Source of the DNA: Saccharopolyspora spinosa NRRL 18395
Lineage (GTDB): Bacteria; Actinomycetota; Actinomycetes; Mycobacteriales; Pseudonocardiaceae
Reading direction: 5' to 3'
Assembly (NCBI RefSeq): GCF_000194155.1
Contig: NZ_GL877879.1
Coordinates: forward strand, 1,433,568 to 1,497,567
Length of the DNA stretch: 64,000 bases
The notes below the pieces were generated by a model. That model made no database searches, was not told where the DNA came from, and saw nothing but the letters and a program-made list of their open reading frames with translations. Shown here piece by piece: positions 1 to 7,573 of this stretch (positions are counted from its first letter, which is position 1; each line of letters begins with the position of its first letter). The translations under genes and the position numbers were made by a program.

Positions 1-101
1 GTCAGGCCCGAGGCCGTGACCAGAAACGCGATCAGCGCGGCGGTGCGGCTGCCCGGGTCTTCGGTGGCCTTGGCCAGCGAGCCGCCGATGGTGTCCAGCA
101 A
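1..101 (-). CDS. Partial CDS, unknown product (runs off the window edge)
   Basis: Read on the minus strand, the first hundred bases are open, with strongly G/C third positions and a plausible protein sequence (LLDTIGGSLAKATEDPGS, then the hydrophobic IAFLVTASGL). A TTG codon at 101 preceded by GGGAT could be the start, but the frame stays open further upstream, so the start is unsure. The hydrophobic stretch may be a membrane segment. Composite repeat copy 1 lies directly upstream. The product cannot be named from about 34 residues. Confidence 0.35.
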   Translation of the reverse strand, partial: MLDTIGGSLAKATEDPGSRTAALIAFLVTASGL

Positions 102-117
102 GCCGATCCCAGCGAGT

Positions 118-279
118 GCGTAGCGGCGCAAGTGGCGGAACCTCAGCCGCCGCCTGGACTCCGGGATCCTCGGCTCATGTATGACCAATACGCGGCGCAG
201 GGGCTGTCCTCGCCAGGCGACGTCTGAGAACCCGCGGCCGCGCAAGCTGCGAGGGTGGGCTAAGCGGCTACGCCGCTTC
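118..279 (+). repeat. Composite intergenic repeat, copy 1 (full length)
   Basis: This block is nearly colinear with the reverse complement of 42423-42590. Shared segments in order are GCGTAGCGGYGC, GCGGAACCTCA, GGGATCC, TATGACCAATACG, GGGGCTGTCCTCG, TGAGAACCCGCGG and GGTGGGCTAAGCGGC. It ends in a hairpin of the form AAGCGGC-loop-GCCGCTT. Copies 2 and 4 lack the distal part. It separates the partial gene at 1-101 from the gene at 300-1013 and encodes nothing apparent. Confidence 0.85.
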
Positions 280-299
280 AAAGACAAAACCAACAACCT

Positions 300-1013
300 C
301 TACAGGTCTCCCCAGCGCGCGGTCTGCCAGTGCACGGCCTCCGGCCGCTGACCGGTTCGGGTGAATTCGTCCAGTGCGGCGCGGAGGTCCCGGAACGGCA
401 GGACCGCGTCGCGCGGGAACTTCAGCGTGCTGCCCGCGTCGAACGGCAGCGCCGGCGCCTCCGCCGACGGCGCCGGGTTGAGCGTGTGCCAGGAGCGGAG
501 TTCGCCGTCCTCGGACTCCTCGGTGAAGTTCAGGACGCCGACCTCGGCCGCCACGTCGGTGACGATCCGGATCTGCTGGTACGGCCCGGCCGCCTCGGGA
601 TCCTCGTGCGGGCGGTCCCACACATATAGGTGGCTGGCGCCGGGCTGCTGCGGCCGCAGCACCTTGTCCACCAACTCGGCCTTGTCGTCCTCGGTCTGCG
701 CGTAGTACCGCTCGCCGTCGGCCACCGCCGTCGCAACCGTGATTCCCAGTTCGGTGTTGCGAGCCCCGACCGCCTCGGCGCGCAGTCCTTCCAGGCAGAT
801 CCGCGCCTCCTTCAGCGCCTTGATCGCCGCGCCCTGGTGGAACACCAGGTCTCCCCAGTAGGGGTGGCCGAGCACCTTGTTGAGGTCGTCGTAGACCTCG
901 TGCGTCGCCTCGATCAGCTTGTCCAGGGCGCCCACCGGGACGTCGGTGAGGCGGGCGAACACGACCGCAGGCGGTTCGAGCGGGCCGGGCTCGTCTTGCG
1001 CTGGATTCGACAT
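300..1013 (-). CDS. Hypothetical protein, 237 aa
   Basis: I do not recognise this family. The ATG at 1013 (MSNPAQDEPG) is preceded by GGGGAG at the right distance, so it is preferred over in-frame ATGs at 1037 and 1118. The protein is acidic and soluble-looking, without signal peptide or membrane segments. The N-terminal half (about residues 20-85) is helical and conserved-looking (LDKLIEATHEVYDDLNKVLG). The C-terminal half looks beta-rich, with several Trp/Tyr, and ends in TARWGDL. It is monocistronic, between composite repeat copy 1 and the TetR gene. Codon use is typical of the genome, so it is probably a real gene. Confidence 0.7.
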   Translation of the reverse strand: MSNPAQDEPGPLEPPAVVFARLTDVPVGALDKLIEATHEVYDDLNKVLGHPYWGDLVFHQGAAIKALKEARICLEGLRAEAVGARNTELGITVATAVADGERYYAQTEDDKAELVDKVLRPQQPGASHLYVWDRPHEDPEAAGPYQQIRIVTDVAAEVGVLNFTEESEDGELRSWHTLNPAPSAEAPALPFDAGSTLKFPRDAVLPFRDLRAALDEFTRTGQRPEAVHWQTARWGDL

Positions 1014-1138
1014 GCTCCCCGCATCCACTTCGATCATGGGCGACCCCAGGGCGCCCTGCCCAGATCCCGTTGCCCCGCAAAGGCTACCGTGCGTCATCCA
1101 CCGGTATCGCAGCGCCACCGGGAGGCCAGCAGCCCCGC

Positions 1139-1765
1139 TCAGCCAGCGCAGTCCCGCAGCACCCCGAGCGTCGGTTCGTCCCGACCCGAGCCCAACGACA
1201 ATAACGCCCGCGCCAGTCCGTCCGCGTCGTCGAGCCCGAGCTCCTCGACCAGGTCGTCGGGCAGGCTGAGCATCGACAGCGCCACGCCGAGCATGCCCGC
1301 GTCCAGCAATCCCGCGCCGCGGCGGCTCATCTGGCGCCCCACCGCGGCGTGCAACTGCACCGCAGTGTCCACATTGGCCTCGGTGATGTCGCCGAGCGCC
1401 TCCCGCACCTCGGGGTTGCGCACTGCTTCCAGGTGCAGCTCGAACAGCGCCAGGAATTGCGACCTCGCGCTCGTGGACATCCGCCGCAGCATCGCTGCGT
1501 ACAGCGCGACGATTTCCGCACCGGTGACGTCCGTGGGAATCTGGCTGCGCAGGTCACGCAGCGCAGCAGTGTGCTGGGCGGCGAGATAACGCGCGACAGC
1601 CAGGAACACCGCGCTGCGCGTCGGATAGTAGTTCTTGGTGGTGCCCTCTGGAACCGCGGCCTCGCGGTCGATGGCACGGTGCGTGAGCCCGCGGCCTCCC
1701 TCGCGCGCCAGCACCTCGATGGCGGCGTCGGCGAGCAGTTCCCGGCGGTTGCCTCGTTGTGGCAT
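1139..1765 (-). CDS. TetR/AcrR family transcriptional regulator
   Basis: A 208-aa one-component repressor-type protein. An N-terminal TetR helix-turn-helix spans about residues 8-55 (ELLADAAIEVLAREG, then THRAIDREAAVPEGTTKNYY). The variable C-terminal ligand and dimer domain contains an acidic ELGLDDADG stretch. The start ATG at 1765 (MPQRGN) has a GGGG-rich upstream segment; the open frame extends further but without family resemblance. It is divergent from the SIS gene at 1920, so the roughly 150-bp intergenic region could carry its operator. The ligand is unknown; TetR proteins often control the adjacent divergent gene. Confidence 0.85.
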   Translation of the reverse strand: MPQRGNRRELLADAAIEVLAREGGRGLTHRAIDREAAVPEGTTKNYYPTRSAVFLAVARYLAAQHTAALRDLRSQIPTDVTGAEIVALYAAMLRRMSTSARSQFLALFELHLEAVRNPEVREALGDITEANVDTAVQLHAAVGRQMSRRGAGLLDAGMLGVALSMLSLPDDLVEELGLDDADGLARALLSLGSGRDEPTLGVLRDCAG

Positions 1766-1870
1766 GCATCCCCTGGCGGTCCGATCTTGCTTGCTGATCA
1801 ACAGCGTATCCCGCGCACCACACCAGTGGTGGGCAGGGGCATGCCGCGCGTCTTGACCGATGCCCCCGCG

Positions 1871-1886
1871 ATTGGTATAGACCTCA
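1871..1886. promoter_or_regulatory. DasR-like (dre) operator upstream of the SIS gene
   Basis: ATTGGTATAGACCTCA matches the DasR-responsive element consensus (roughly ACTGGTCTAGACCAST) at about 12 of 16 positions and keeps the GGT-n4-ACC core. It ends 33 bp before the SIS start codon, a fitting operator position. DasR is the GntR-family regulator of N-acetylglucosamine metabolism in actinomycetes, which suits a phosphosugar-binding product. Binding is inferred from sequence only. Confidence 0.55.
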
Positions 1887-1919
1887 TGTCCGCGATCGTC
1901 TCGCCACGGGAGCGCAAAC

Positions 1920-2654
1920 ATGTCGGAAACCGGCCTGGTCCACGCCGAGCAGACGCTGGAACACCTGCGAAAGATCGGCGCGCACAACGCCGAACCCCTG
2001 CGAGCCGCAGCCGACCGGCTCTTCGCCGCCATCCAGGCGGACGGCCTGGTGTTCACCGCCGGCGCGGGCCACTCGCTGGCCGGGGTGATGGAGTCCTTCT
2101 ACCGGGCCGGCGGGCTGGCCGCGGTCCGGCCGCTGTACCACCCGGACCTGCTGCCCCTGCATAGCGCGGTGGCCAGCACCAAGACCGAACGCCGCAGCGG
2201 CCTGGCCGACGAGGTGCTCACCGGGGCCGGCTTCCGAGGTGGCACGGACGCGCTGGTGGTGTTCTCCAACTCCGGGGTGAACCCGTACCCGGTGGAGTTG
2301 GCCAAGCTCGCCCGCGCGGCCGGCTCGACAGTCGTCGCGATCACCTCGCCGGCGGCGAGCGCCGAAGCCCCGAAGCGCGCGGGCACGACGCTGGCCGAAG
2401 AAGCCGGGATCGTGCTGGACACGCTGGTGCGCGGGGGCGATGCGAGCTACCCGGCGGCGGCACCGGTGACGGCGCCGCTGTCCTCGATGGCCAACGCGTT
2501 CCTGTGGAACATGCTGCTGGTGCAGATGTACGACCTCGCCGCGGCGGCAGGCGTCGACCTGCCGGTCTGGCGCAGCTCCAACACGGTCGGCGGAGACGAG
2601 GCGAACGCGGCGAACCTCGCGCACTACGGGGAACGGGTGCCGGGCCTGCGCTGA
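1920..2654 (+). CDS. SIS domain-containing protein (UPF0309-like phosphosugar binding)
   Basis: A 244-aa single-SIS-domain protein resembling the UPF0309 group. The sugar-phosphate-binding loops are visible as FTAGAGHSLAG near residue 45 and VVFSNSGVNPYP near residue 115. Members are presumed isomerases or binding proteins for amino-sugar phosphates; no member is firmly assigned here. A C-terminal SSNTVGGDEANAAN segment is typical of the group. The ATG at 1920 follows GGGAGCG. The DasR-like site upstream suggests induction with aminosugar catabolism (inference). The gene is convergent with the enoyl-CoA hydratase gene, only one base separating the stops. Confidence 0.82.
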   Translation: MSETGLVHAEQTLEHLRKIGAHNAEPLRAAADRLFAAIQADGLVFTAGAGHSLAGVMESFYRAGGLAAVRPLYHPDLLPLHSAVASTKTERRSGLADEVLTGAGFRGGTDALVVFSNSGVNPYPVELAKLARAAGSTVVAITSPAASAEAPKRAGTTLAEEAGIVLDTLVRGGDASYPAAAPVTAPLSSMANAFLWNMLLVQMYDLAAAAGVDLPVWRSSNTVGGDEANAANLAHYGERVPGLR

Positions 2655-2655
2655 T

Positions 2656-3477
2656 CTACTCCGAGCCGAAGTGCTCGGCCAGCTCCGCGATGCGGCGCAG
2701 CTCGGCGGCGCGCTCGGCCGCGAGCTGCTGCTCCGGGTCGACGGCCTCGTCGGCCTGGACCAGCAGCGCCAGCGTCTCGCGGACCGCGCCGGCCGGCGGT
2801 TGCGTGACGGCTTCGGCGAGCCGGTCCACCGCGTCGTCGAGCAGATCTGGCTCGACAACCGAGTTCGCCAGACCAAGCCGCACGGCCTCTTCCGCATGAA
2901 TTTCCCGCCCGGTCAGGCAGATCTCCACTGCCTTTGCGTAACCGACGGTCCTGACCAGGGGCAACGTACCGCCAAGATCCGGCACGAGCCCCAGCCCGGT
3001 CTCCGCCATGCGCAGCCGCGCATCGGTGGCGAGCACGCGCAGGTCGCACGCCAGGGCCAGCTGAAAACCGGCGCCGATCGCGTGCCCCTGCACGGCCGCG
3101 ATGGTTACCCGGTCGGGTTCGCGCAGCCAGCTGAACCCCTGTTGGAAACCGGCGACCTCGGCATCGGCCTGTTCGGTGGGGCGCTGGGCCAGCGCGGCCA
3201 GCCCGGGCGCCCCGTCGACGTCGGCGAATCCGAACAGCCGACGATCAAGGCCGACCGAGAACGACCGGCCCGCGCCGCGCACCACAACGACCCGGATCTC
3301 CGCGTTGAGGCACCGCCCGATCTCCCGCAGCGCCTGCCAGGTGTGCGGTGTCTGCGCGTTGAGCTTGTCCGGGCGGTTCAAGGTGATCGTGGCACGCCGC
3401 CCGTGGATCGTGAGCCCCACACCGCCACGATCCAACAGGCCGGCGTCCACTATCGACTCCGCCAAGCGGACCTCCAT
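2656..3477 (-). CDS. Enoyl-CoA hydratase/isomerase family protein
   Basis: A 273-aa crotonase-fold protein. The two oxyanion-hole segments are visible: GAGRSFSVGLD near residues 69-79 and GHAIGAGFQLALACDL near residues 131-146. An acidic residue lies in RMAETGLGLVPDLGGT near residue 160, at the position of a catalytic Glu. Crotonases hydrate, isomerise or cleave acyl-CoA thioesters; the substrate cannot be read here. It stands alone rather than in a beta-oxidation operon. The ATG at 3477 begins MEVRLAESIV. Confidence 0.85.
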   Translation of the reverse strand: MEVRLAESIVDAGLLDRGGVGLTIHGRRATITLNRPDKLNAQTPHTWQALREIGRCLNAEIRVVVVRGAGRSFSVGLDRRLFGFADVDGAPGLAALAQRPTEQADAEVAGFQQGFSWLREPDRVTIAAVQGHAIGAGFQLALACDLRVLATDARLRMAETGLGLVPDLGGTLPLVRTVGYAKAVEICLTGREIHAEEAVRLGLANSVVEPDLLDDAVDRLAEAVTQPPAGAVRETLALLVQADEAVDPEQQLAAERAAELRRIAELAEHFGSE

Positions 3478-3520
3478 TGCAGATCTGAGCAGATCGCTGG
3501 AGTCATGTTATGTCGAAATC

Positions 3521-3539
3521 CGGCGACCGCTGGTCGCCG
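3521..3539 (-). terminator. Short hairpin after the small HTH gene
   Basis: CGGCGACC-gct-GGTCGCCG is a perfect 8-bp stem with a 3-nt loop, 4 bases past the stop of the minus-strand HTH gene and upstream of the enoyl-CoA hydratase start. No U-tract follows, as is usual for high-GC actinobacterial terminators. Confidence 0.5.
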
Positions 3540-3542
3540 TGC

Positions 3543-3752
3543 TCACTTCTTCTTCGAGCGCGTCGCGCCCCCGCGGCCCCGCAACTGCACGCCTGATTCG
3601 CTCAGGACGCGGTGCACGAACCCGTACGACCGGCCGGTTGCCTCGGCCAGAGCGCGGATGCTCGCCCCCTTCTCGTATTTCTTTCTCAGGTCACTGGCAA
3701 GCTTGTCCCGCGCACTACCCGTGATGCGCGCGCCTTTCTTCAGCTCAGCCAC
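3543..3752 (-). CDS. Small helix-turn-helix protein, 69 aa
   Basis: A compact basic protein belonging to a short HTH family that is widely conserved in actinobacteria. The order is a basic N-terminus (KKGARITGSARDKLA), a resolvase-like HTH (GASIRALAEATGRSYGFVHR) and a basic tail RGRGGATRSKKK. The GTG at 3752 is preceded by GGCGGGGAC; longer in-frame starts add sequence unlike the family. It probably binds nucleic acid; its targets are unknown to me. It is monocistronic, with its own hairpin downstream. Confidence 0.85.
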   Translation of the reverse strand: MAELKKGARITGSARDKLASDLRKKYEKGASIRALAEATGRSYGFVHRVLSESGVQLRGRGGATRSKKK

Positions 3753-3940
3753 GGTGTCCCCGCCTTCCCTCTGAGCAGGTCGGGCCTCGCGACCCCTGTC
3801 AGCGCAATGATCGAACAGGAAACGCGGGAACGCCAGGCGATCATGGAAAAAAGATCGGCCAATGGTCGAGATGTGCGCCCGGCGATCACCGGAACGCACT
3901 AATCCATCCGTAGTAGTGCACGCTGCGACCGCAACCGTCG

Positions 3941-5569
3941 TTACGCCAACTGGACGAGGTCCAAGTAGTCGTCCGACCAGTGGTCTTCCGTCCCATCGGG
4001 CAGCAGGATGACCCGTTCCGGTTCGAGGGCCTGCACCGCGCCGGGATCGTGCGTGACCAGCACCACTGCCCCGGTGAAGCTGCGCAGTGCGTCGAGCACC
4101 TGCTCGCGACTGGCCGGGTCGAGGTTGTTGGTCGGCTCGTCCAGCAGCAGCACGTTCGCCGCGCTGGAAACCAGTCCCGCCAGCGCGAGCCGGGTCTTCT
4201 CACCGCCGGAGAGGGTGCCGGCGGTCTGCTGCAACTGCTCGCCCTGGAACAGGAACGCGCCGAGCAGGGTGCGCAGCTGCTGCTCGGGGGTGTCCGGTGC
4301 TGCGCTGCGGATGTTCTCCCACACCGTGGCGTCGTGGTCCAGCGTTTCGTGCTCCTGCGCGAAGTACCCGATGCGCAGGCCATGACCAGGCACGACTCCG
4401 CCCGCGTCGGATTCCTCCATGCCTCCCAGCAGCCGCAGCAGCGTGGTCTTGCCCGCACCGTTGAGGCCGAGCACGACGACCTTGGCGCCGCGGTCGACGG
4501 CGAGGTCCACGCCGGTGAAGATCTCCAGCGAGCCGTAGGACTTCGACAGGCCTTCGGCGGTCAGCGGGGTGCGCCCGCACGCGGCCGGTTCCGGGAAGCG
4601 GATCTTGGCGACCCTCTCCTGGGCCTGCTCGGTCTCCGCCTCGGCCAGCAGCTTCTCGGCCCGGCGGGCCATGTTCTGGGCGGCGACCGCCTTGGTCGCC
4701 TTGGCCCGCATCTTGTCGGCCTGCGCCATCAGGGCCGACGCCTTCTTCTCGGCATTGGCGCGCTCGCGGCGGCGGCGCTTCTCGTCGGCGGCGCGGGCGT
4801 CCTGGTAGCGGTCCCAGTCCATGTTGTACACATCCGCCTCGCCGCGGATGGCGTCGAGGAACCACACCTTGTTGACCACGGCGGCCAGCAGATCCACGTC
4901 GTGGCTGATGACCACCAGGCCGCCGTCGTGGTTCTTGAGGAAGTCGCGCAGCCAGTTGATCGAGTCGGCGTCGAGGTGGTTCGTCGGCTCGTCGAGCAGC
5001 AGAGTGCTGGCCGACCCGCCGCCGGGCCCGGACTCGGACGCGGCGAACAGGATCCGGGCGAGCTCGACGCGGCGGCGCTGACCACCGGAGAGCGTGCTCA
5101 GCGGCTGGTTGAGCACCCTGTCGGGCAGCCCGAGGTTGCTGCAGATCCGCCCGGCCTCGCTCTCGGCGGCGTAACCGCCGCGCGCGGCGAAGCGCTCTTC
5201 GAGCCTGCCGTAGCGGGCGATCGCCTTGTCCCGCTCCCGCTCGTCGACCAGCTCGGCCATCGCGGTCTGGGCCTTCTCCATGTCGCGGATCAGCTGGTCC
5301 AGGCCCCGCGCGGACAGCACCCGGTCCTTGGCGGTCACGGTGAGGTCGCCCTCGCGCGGGTCCTGCGGGAGGTAGCCGAGCTCGCTGCGGCGGACCACGT
5401 CGCCGGCGTAGGGCTGGCCCTCGCCGGCGAGCACGCGCAGCGTGGTGGTCTTGCCCGCGCCGTTGCGGCCGACCAGTCCGATCCGGTCGCCGGGCTGGAC
5501 GCGCAGGGTCGCGTCGGAGAGCAGGATGCGGGAGCCGGCGCGCAGCTCCAGGCCGGTGGCAGAAATCAA
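3941..5569 (-). CDS. ABC-F family ATP-binding protein (ribosome-associated)
   Basis: A 542-aa protein with two ABC ATPase domains and no membrane segments, the ABC-F layout. Domain 1 has Walker A GRNGAGKT (residues 34-41), LSGGQ, and LLLDEPTNHLD. A charged helical linker rich in Lys/Arg/Ala follows. Domain 2 has GLNGAGKT, LSGGE and LLLDEPTNNLD. ABC-F proteins act on the ribosome as translation factors or antibiotic-protection proteins. I prefer the TTG at 5569 (GGAG 6 nt upstream, family-like N-terminus). A GTG at 5617 in the same frame lies inside a hairpin. A leader ORF and hairpin upstream suggest attenuation, favouring an antibiotic-responsive role (inference). Confidence 0.88.
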   Translation of the reverse strand: MISATGLELRAGSRILLSDATLRVQPGDRIGLVGRNGAGKTTTLRVLAGEGQPYAGDVVRRSELGYLPQDPREGDLTVTAKDRVLSARGLDQLIRDMEKAQTAMAELVDERERDKAIARYGRLEERFAARGGYAAESEAGRICSNLGLPDRVLNQPLSTLSGGQRRRVELARILFAASESGPGGGSASTLLLDEPTNHLDADSINWLRDFLKNHDGGLVVISHDVDLLAAVVNKVWFLDAIRGEADVYNMDWDRYQDARAADEKRRRRERANAEKKASALMAQADKMRAKATKAVAAQNMARRAEKLLAEAETEQAQERVAKIRFPEPAACGRTPLTAEGLSKSYGSLEIFTGVDLAVDRGAKVVVLGLNGAGKTTLLRLLGGMEESDAGGVVPGHGLRIGYFAQEHETLDHDATVWENIRSAAPDTPEQQLRTLLGAFLFQGEQLQQTAGTLSGGEKTRLALAGLVSSAANVLLLDEPTNNLDPASREQVLDALRSFTGAVVLVTHDPGAVQALEPERVILLPDGTEDHWSDDYLDLVQLA

Positions 5570-5610
5570 AGGAAGCTCCGAAGGATAGTGGTCAAGCGGT
5601 TCCACGAACG

Positions 5611-5636
5611 CGCCCACCGGTCGGGCCGGGTGGGCG
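5611..5636 (-). promoter_or_regulatory. Leader hairpin before the ABC-F gene
   Basis: CGCCCACCGG-tcggg-CCGGGTGGGCG forms a 10-bp stem with one bulged G. It lies between the leader-peptide stop (5662) and the ABC-F start (5569), where an attenuator or terminator hairpin would be expected. It may switch with leader-ribosome occupancy (inference). Confidence 0.45.
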
Positions 5637-5661
5637 TGGGCACTGCTGAGCGGCGCGGTCG

Positions 5662-5733
5662 CTAGACGACGACCGGGCGGACCAGCGATGGGGTGGCGCG
5701 GGGAACGCGAACCACGAAACGCTTGCTAACCAC
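5662..5733 (-). CDS. Putative leaderless leader peptide of the ABC-F gene, 23 aa
   Basis: GTG at 5733 opens a short frame ending in TAG at 5662. It is basic and Val-rich, begins VVSKRFVVRVPRATPS and ends in three consecutive Val codons. A TACAAT -10 box ends 6 nt before this GTG, so the transcript would start at about the GTG itself, a leaderless arrangement. Short basic peptides of this kind precede drug-inducible rRNA methylase and ABC-F genes in actinomycetes, where antibiotic-stalled ribosomes relieve termination. The peptide is visible in the sequence; the mechanism is inferred. Confidence 0.5.
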   Translation of the reverse strand: MVSKRFVVRVPRATPSLVRPVVV

Positions 5734-5739
5734 GAACAC

Positions 5740-5745
5740 ATTGTA
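5740..5745 (-). promoter_or_regulatory. -10 box for the ABC-F leader transcript
   Basis: TACAAT on the minus strand is a near-consensus -10 hexamer ending 6 nt before the leader GTG. No convincing -35 is visible at 16-18 bp spacing (TCAAAT or ATCAAA), so an activator may be needed. Confidence 0.5.
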
Positions 5746-5809
5746 TCGGGCGGTGTCCACCGATTTGATCGCAGACCGCATCACATCGGTCACACCCGAA
5801 CAGCCCGCG

Positions 5810-7381
5810 TCACAGCACGAACGTGTCGCTCCACAACTGGGTGGTCCGGCCCGACAGGGCCTCCAGCAGCGCGGCCGACTGGTCATCGGTCAGCGAGGCG
5901 ACGAAGTCGATCACGGCCCGGCCGCGCGCCATCCCCTCCAGGCGCTCGGCGTCGACCGGCTCCGGAGCGCCCGGCACCACCAGCAGCTCCGGGTCGTCGC
6001 TGAGCAACTGCGCGAACTCGGCGCGGGCCCGGTCGAACAGGTCGCGCAGCCGGTGCGGCAGCCGAGCAGCCTCGCTGCGGTCGATCAGCCAGTTGTCCAG
6101 CGCCTCGACGAGCTTGCTCAGCAGCCGGTCCTGGCCGCGCTGGTGCAGCGCGAGGTCGGGGCGCTGCAACACGAACCGGCGGTGCACGAACTTCAACACC
6201 TGCACCTCGTGCCACTGCTCGACCGCCAGCGCGACGTGCCCGGAACGCGTGTTCGGGTGCTCCTCGACCCGGATGCCCTCCACCAGGCGCTGGGTCCACT
6301 CCCCCGAGAAGGCCGCGATGGACTGCTCGGCGAGCTGGGAGCGGTCGAAGGGCACCTCCAGCAGCTTGTTGACGAGGTTCGCGACGACCTTCTTGACCGC
6401 GCTGACGAACGCCTCGTCGTCGGCGATCCAGCCGTCCTTGGCGTGCAGCCGGCGCCGCAGCCGCTCCAGCGAGCAGCCGGGGCGCATGCCGTCGCCGGCG
6501 AGCTCGGCGTCGGAGCGGCCGGCGAATTCCACTGCGTGCCCGAGCCACTCGGTCAGCTCGTGCGAGACGCTGGTGTGCTGCAGGATCCCGACGCGGTGGA
6601 AATCTTCCAAGTCGTGGATCGCGTAGGCGATGTCGTCGGCGGTGTCCATGATCGACGCCTCGACGGTCTGCTGCCAGTCCTCGAGCCGTCCGCGGAACGC
6701 CGCGCGGGCATCGATCATGTCGGCGAGTTCGGTGCTGTAGCAGGAGAACTTGGCCGACCCGGTGCCCGGCTGGTCCTCCGGTTCGGACGCGCCGCGCGGT
6801 GGCGAGTCCAGGTGCCGGGGGTGCGGCTGCGGGCGGGACAGCCGCGTCCACGGGTACTTCAGCAGCGCGGCCCGCACCGCCGCGGTCAGGTCCAGACCAT
6901 CGCCTCCGACGCCGCGCACGTCGATGCGGGTGACGACGCGGTAGGTCTGGGCGTTGCCCTCGAACCCGTCCGGCAGCAAGAACCGCTGCCGGGCCAGCCG
7001 GTCCAGCACGCTCTCGCCGAGGTGCCCGAACGGCGGGTGACCGAGGTCGTGGCCGAGCCCGGCGGCCTCGACCACGTCCAGGTCGCAGCCGCCGAGGCGG
7101 TCCAGCCGCGCCACGTCGTCCGGGTTGGCCACCAGCCGCTCGGCGATCGCCCGCGCGACCTGCGCGACCTTGAGGCTGTGGGTCAGCCGGTTGTGCAGCA
7201 GCAGCCCGGAGCCGCTGGGGCTGACGACCTGCGTCACGCCGCCGAGGCGGGCGAAGAACGCGGAGCTGGACACCCGGTCGCGGTCCGCGCGGAACGGGCT
7301 CGCGGCGAGATCACCAGGGCCGTTGCGAACTCCGGAGCGTCCGCTGCGCCGCCCGGTCCGGGTTGGCTGCACATCCTGCAT
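5810..7381 (-). CDS. dgt: Deoxyguanosinetriphosphate triphosphohydrolase-like protein
   Basis: A 523-aa HD-superfamily dNTPase that hydrolyses dNTPs to the nucleoside plus triphosphate. The metal-binding signature is clear: LHNRLTHSLKV supplies the first His, GLGHDLGHPPFGH (about residues 108-120) the HD pair, and DTADDIAYAIHDLED the distal Asp. A variable Pro/Arg-rich stretch near residue 190 (SRPQPHPRHLDSPPRG) is probably a surface loop. The ATG at 7381 gives the usual N-terminus (FRADRDRVSSSAFFARLGG). Composite repeat copy 2 lies just upstream, and the gene is divergent from the lycopene cyclase gene. Confidence 0.92.
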   Translation of the reverse strand: MQDVQPTRTGRRSGRSGVRNGPGDLAASPFRADRDRVSSSAFFARLGGVTQVVSPSGSGLLLHNRLTHSLKVAQVARAIAERLVANPDDVARLDRLGGCDLDVVEAAGLGHDLGHPPFGHLGESVLDRLARQRFLLPDGFEGNAQTYRVVTRIDVRGVGGDGLDLTAAVRAALLKYPWTRLSRPQPHPRHLDSPPRGASEPEDQPGTGSAKFSCYSTELADMIDARAAFRGRLEDWQQTVEASIMDTADDIAYAIHDLEDFHRVGILQHTSVSHELTEWLGHAVEFAGRSDAELAGDGMRPGCSLERLRRRLHAKDGWIADDEAFVSAVKKVVANLVNKLLEVPFDRSQLAEQSIAAFSGEWTQRLVEGIRVEEHPNTRSGHVALAVEQWHEVQVLKFVHRRFVLQRPDLALHQRGQDRLLSKLVEALDNWLIDRSEAARLPHRLRDLFDRARAEFAQLLSDDPELLVVPGAPEPVDAERLEGMARGRAVIDFVASLTDDQSAALLEALSGRTTQLWSDTFVL

Positions 7382-7415
7382 GGCCTCACGTTAATGGGTG
7401 TACGCAGCTGGCTCG

Positions 7416-7535
7416 CGTAGCGGCGCGGGGTAGCGGAACCTCAGACGCCGCCTCGCCGCGGGATCCCCGACATCATGAATGCCAATTCACCACGTCGGGG
7501 CCGTCCTCGCGAGATGAAGAGACGTTAGCCGCCCT
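7416..7535 (+). repeat. Composite intergenic repeat, copy 2 (5' part)
   Basis: It matches copy 1 in the same orientation: GCGTAGCGGCGC, TAGCGGAACCTCAG, CGCCGCCT, CGGGATCC, a degraded ATGnCCAAT region and GTCGGGGCCGTCCTCG. The distal part with the AAGCGGC hairpin is missing or too diverged to see. It fills most of the divergent space between the dgt-like gene and the lycopene cyclase gene, so it also lies in their promoter region. Confidence 0.8.
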
Positions 7536-7573
7536 GGCAGCGGACCCCGCGTCCGACGTGATCTGATGCTGCA

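Noticed and set aside
300..1118. Long overlapping frames on the opposite strands of most genes (for example 630-1589 +)
   Set aside because: They follow from high GC content; their residue composition (Arg/Ala/Pro/Gly-rich) and lack of RBS or family motifs mark them as shadows of the genes reported.
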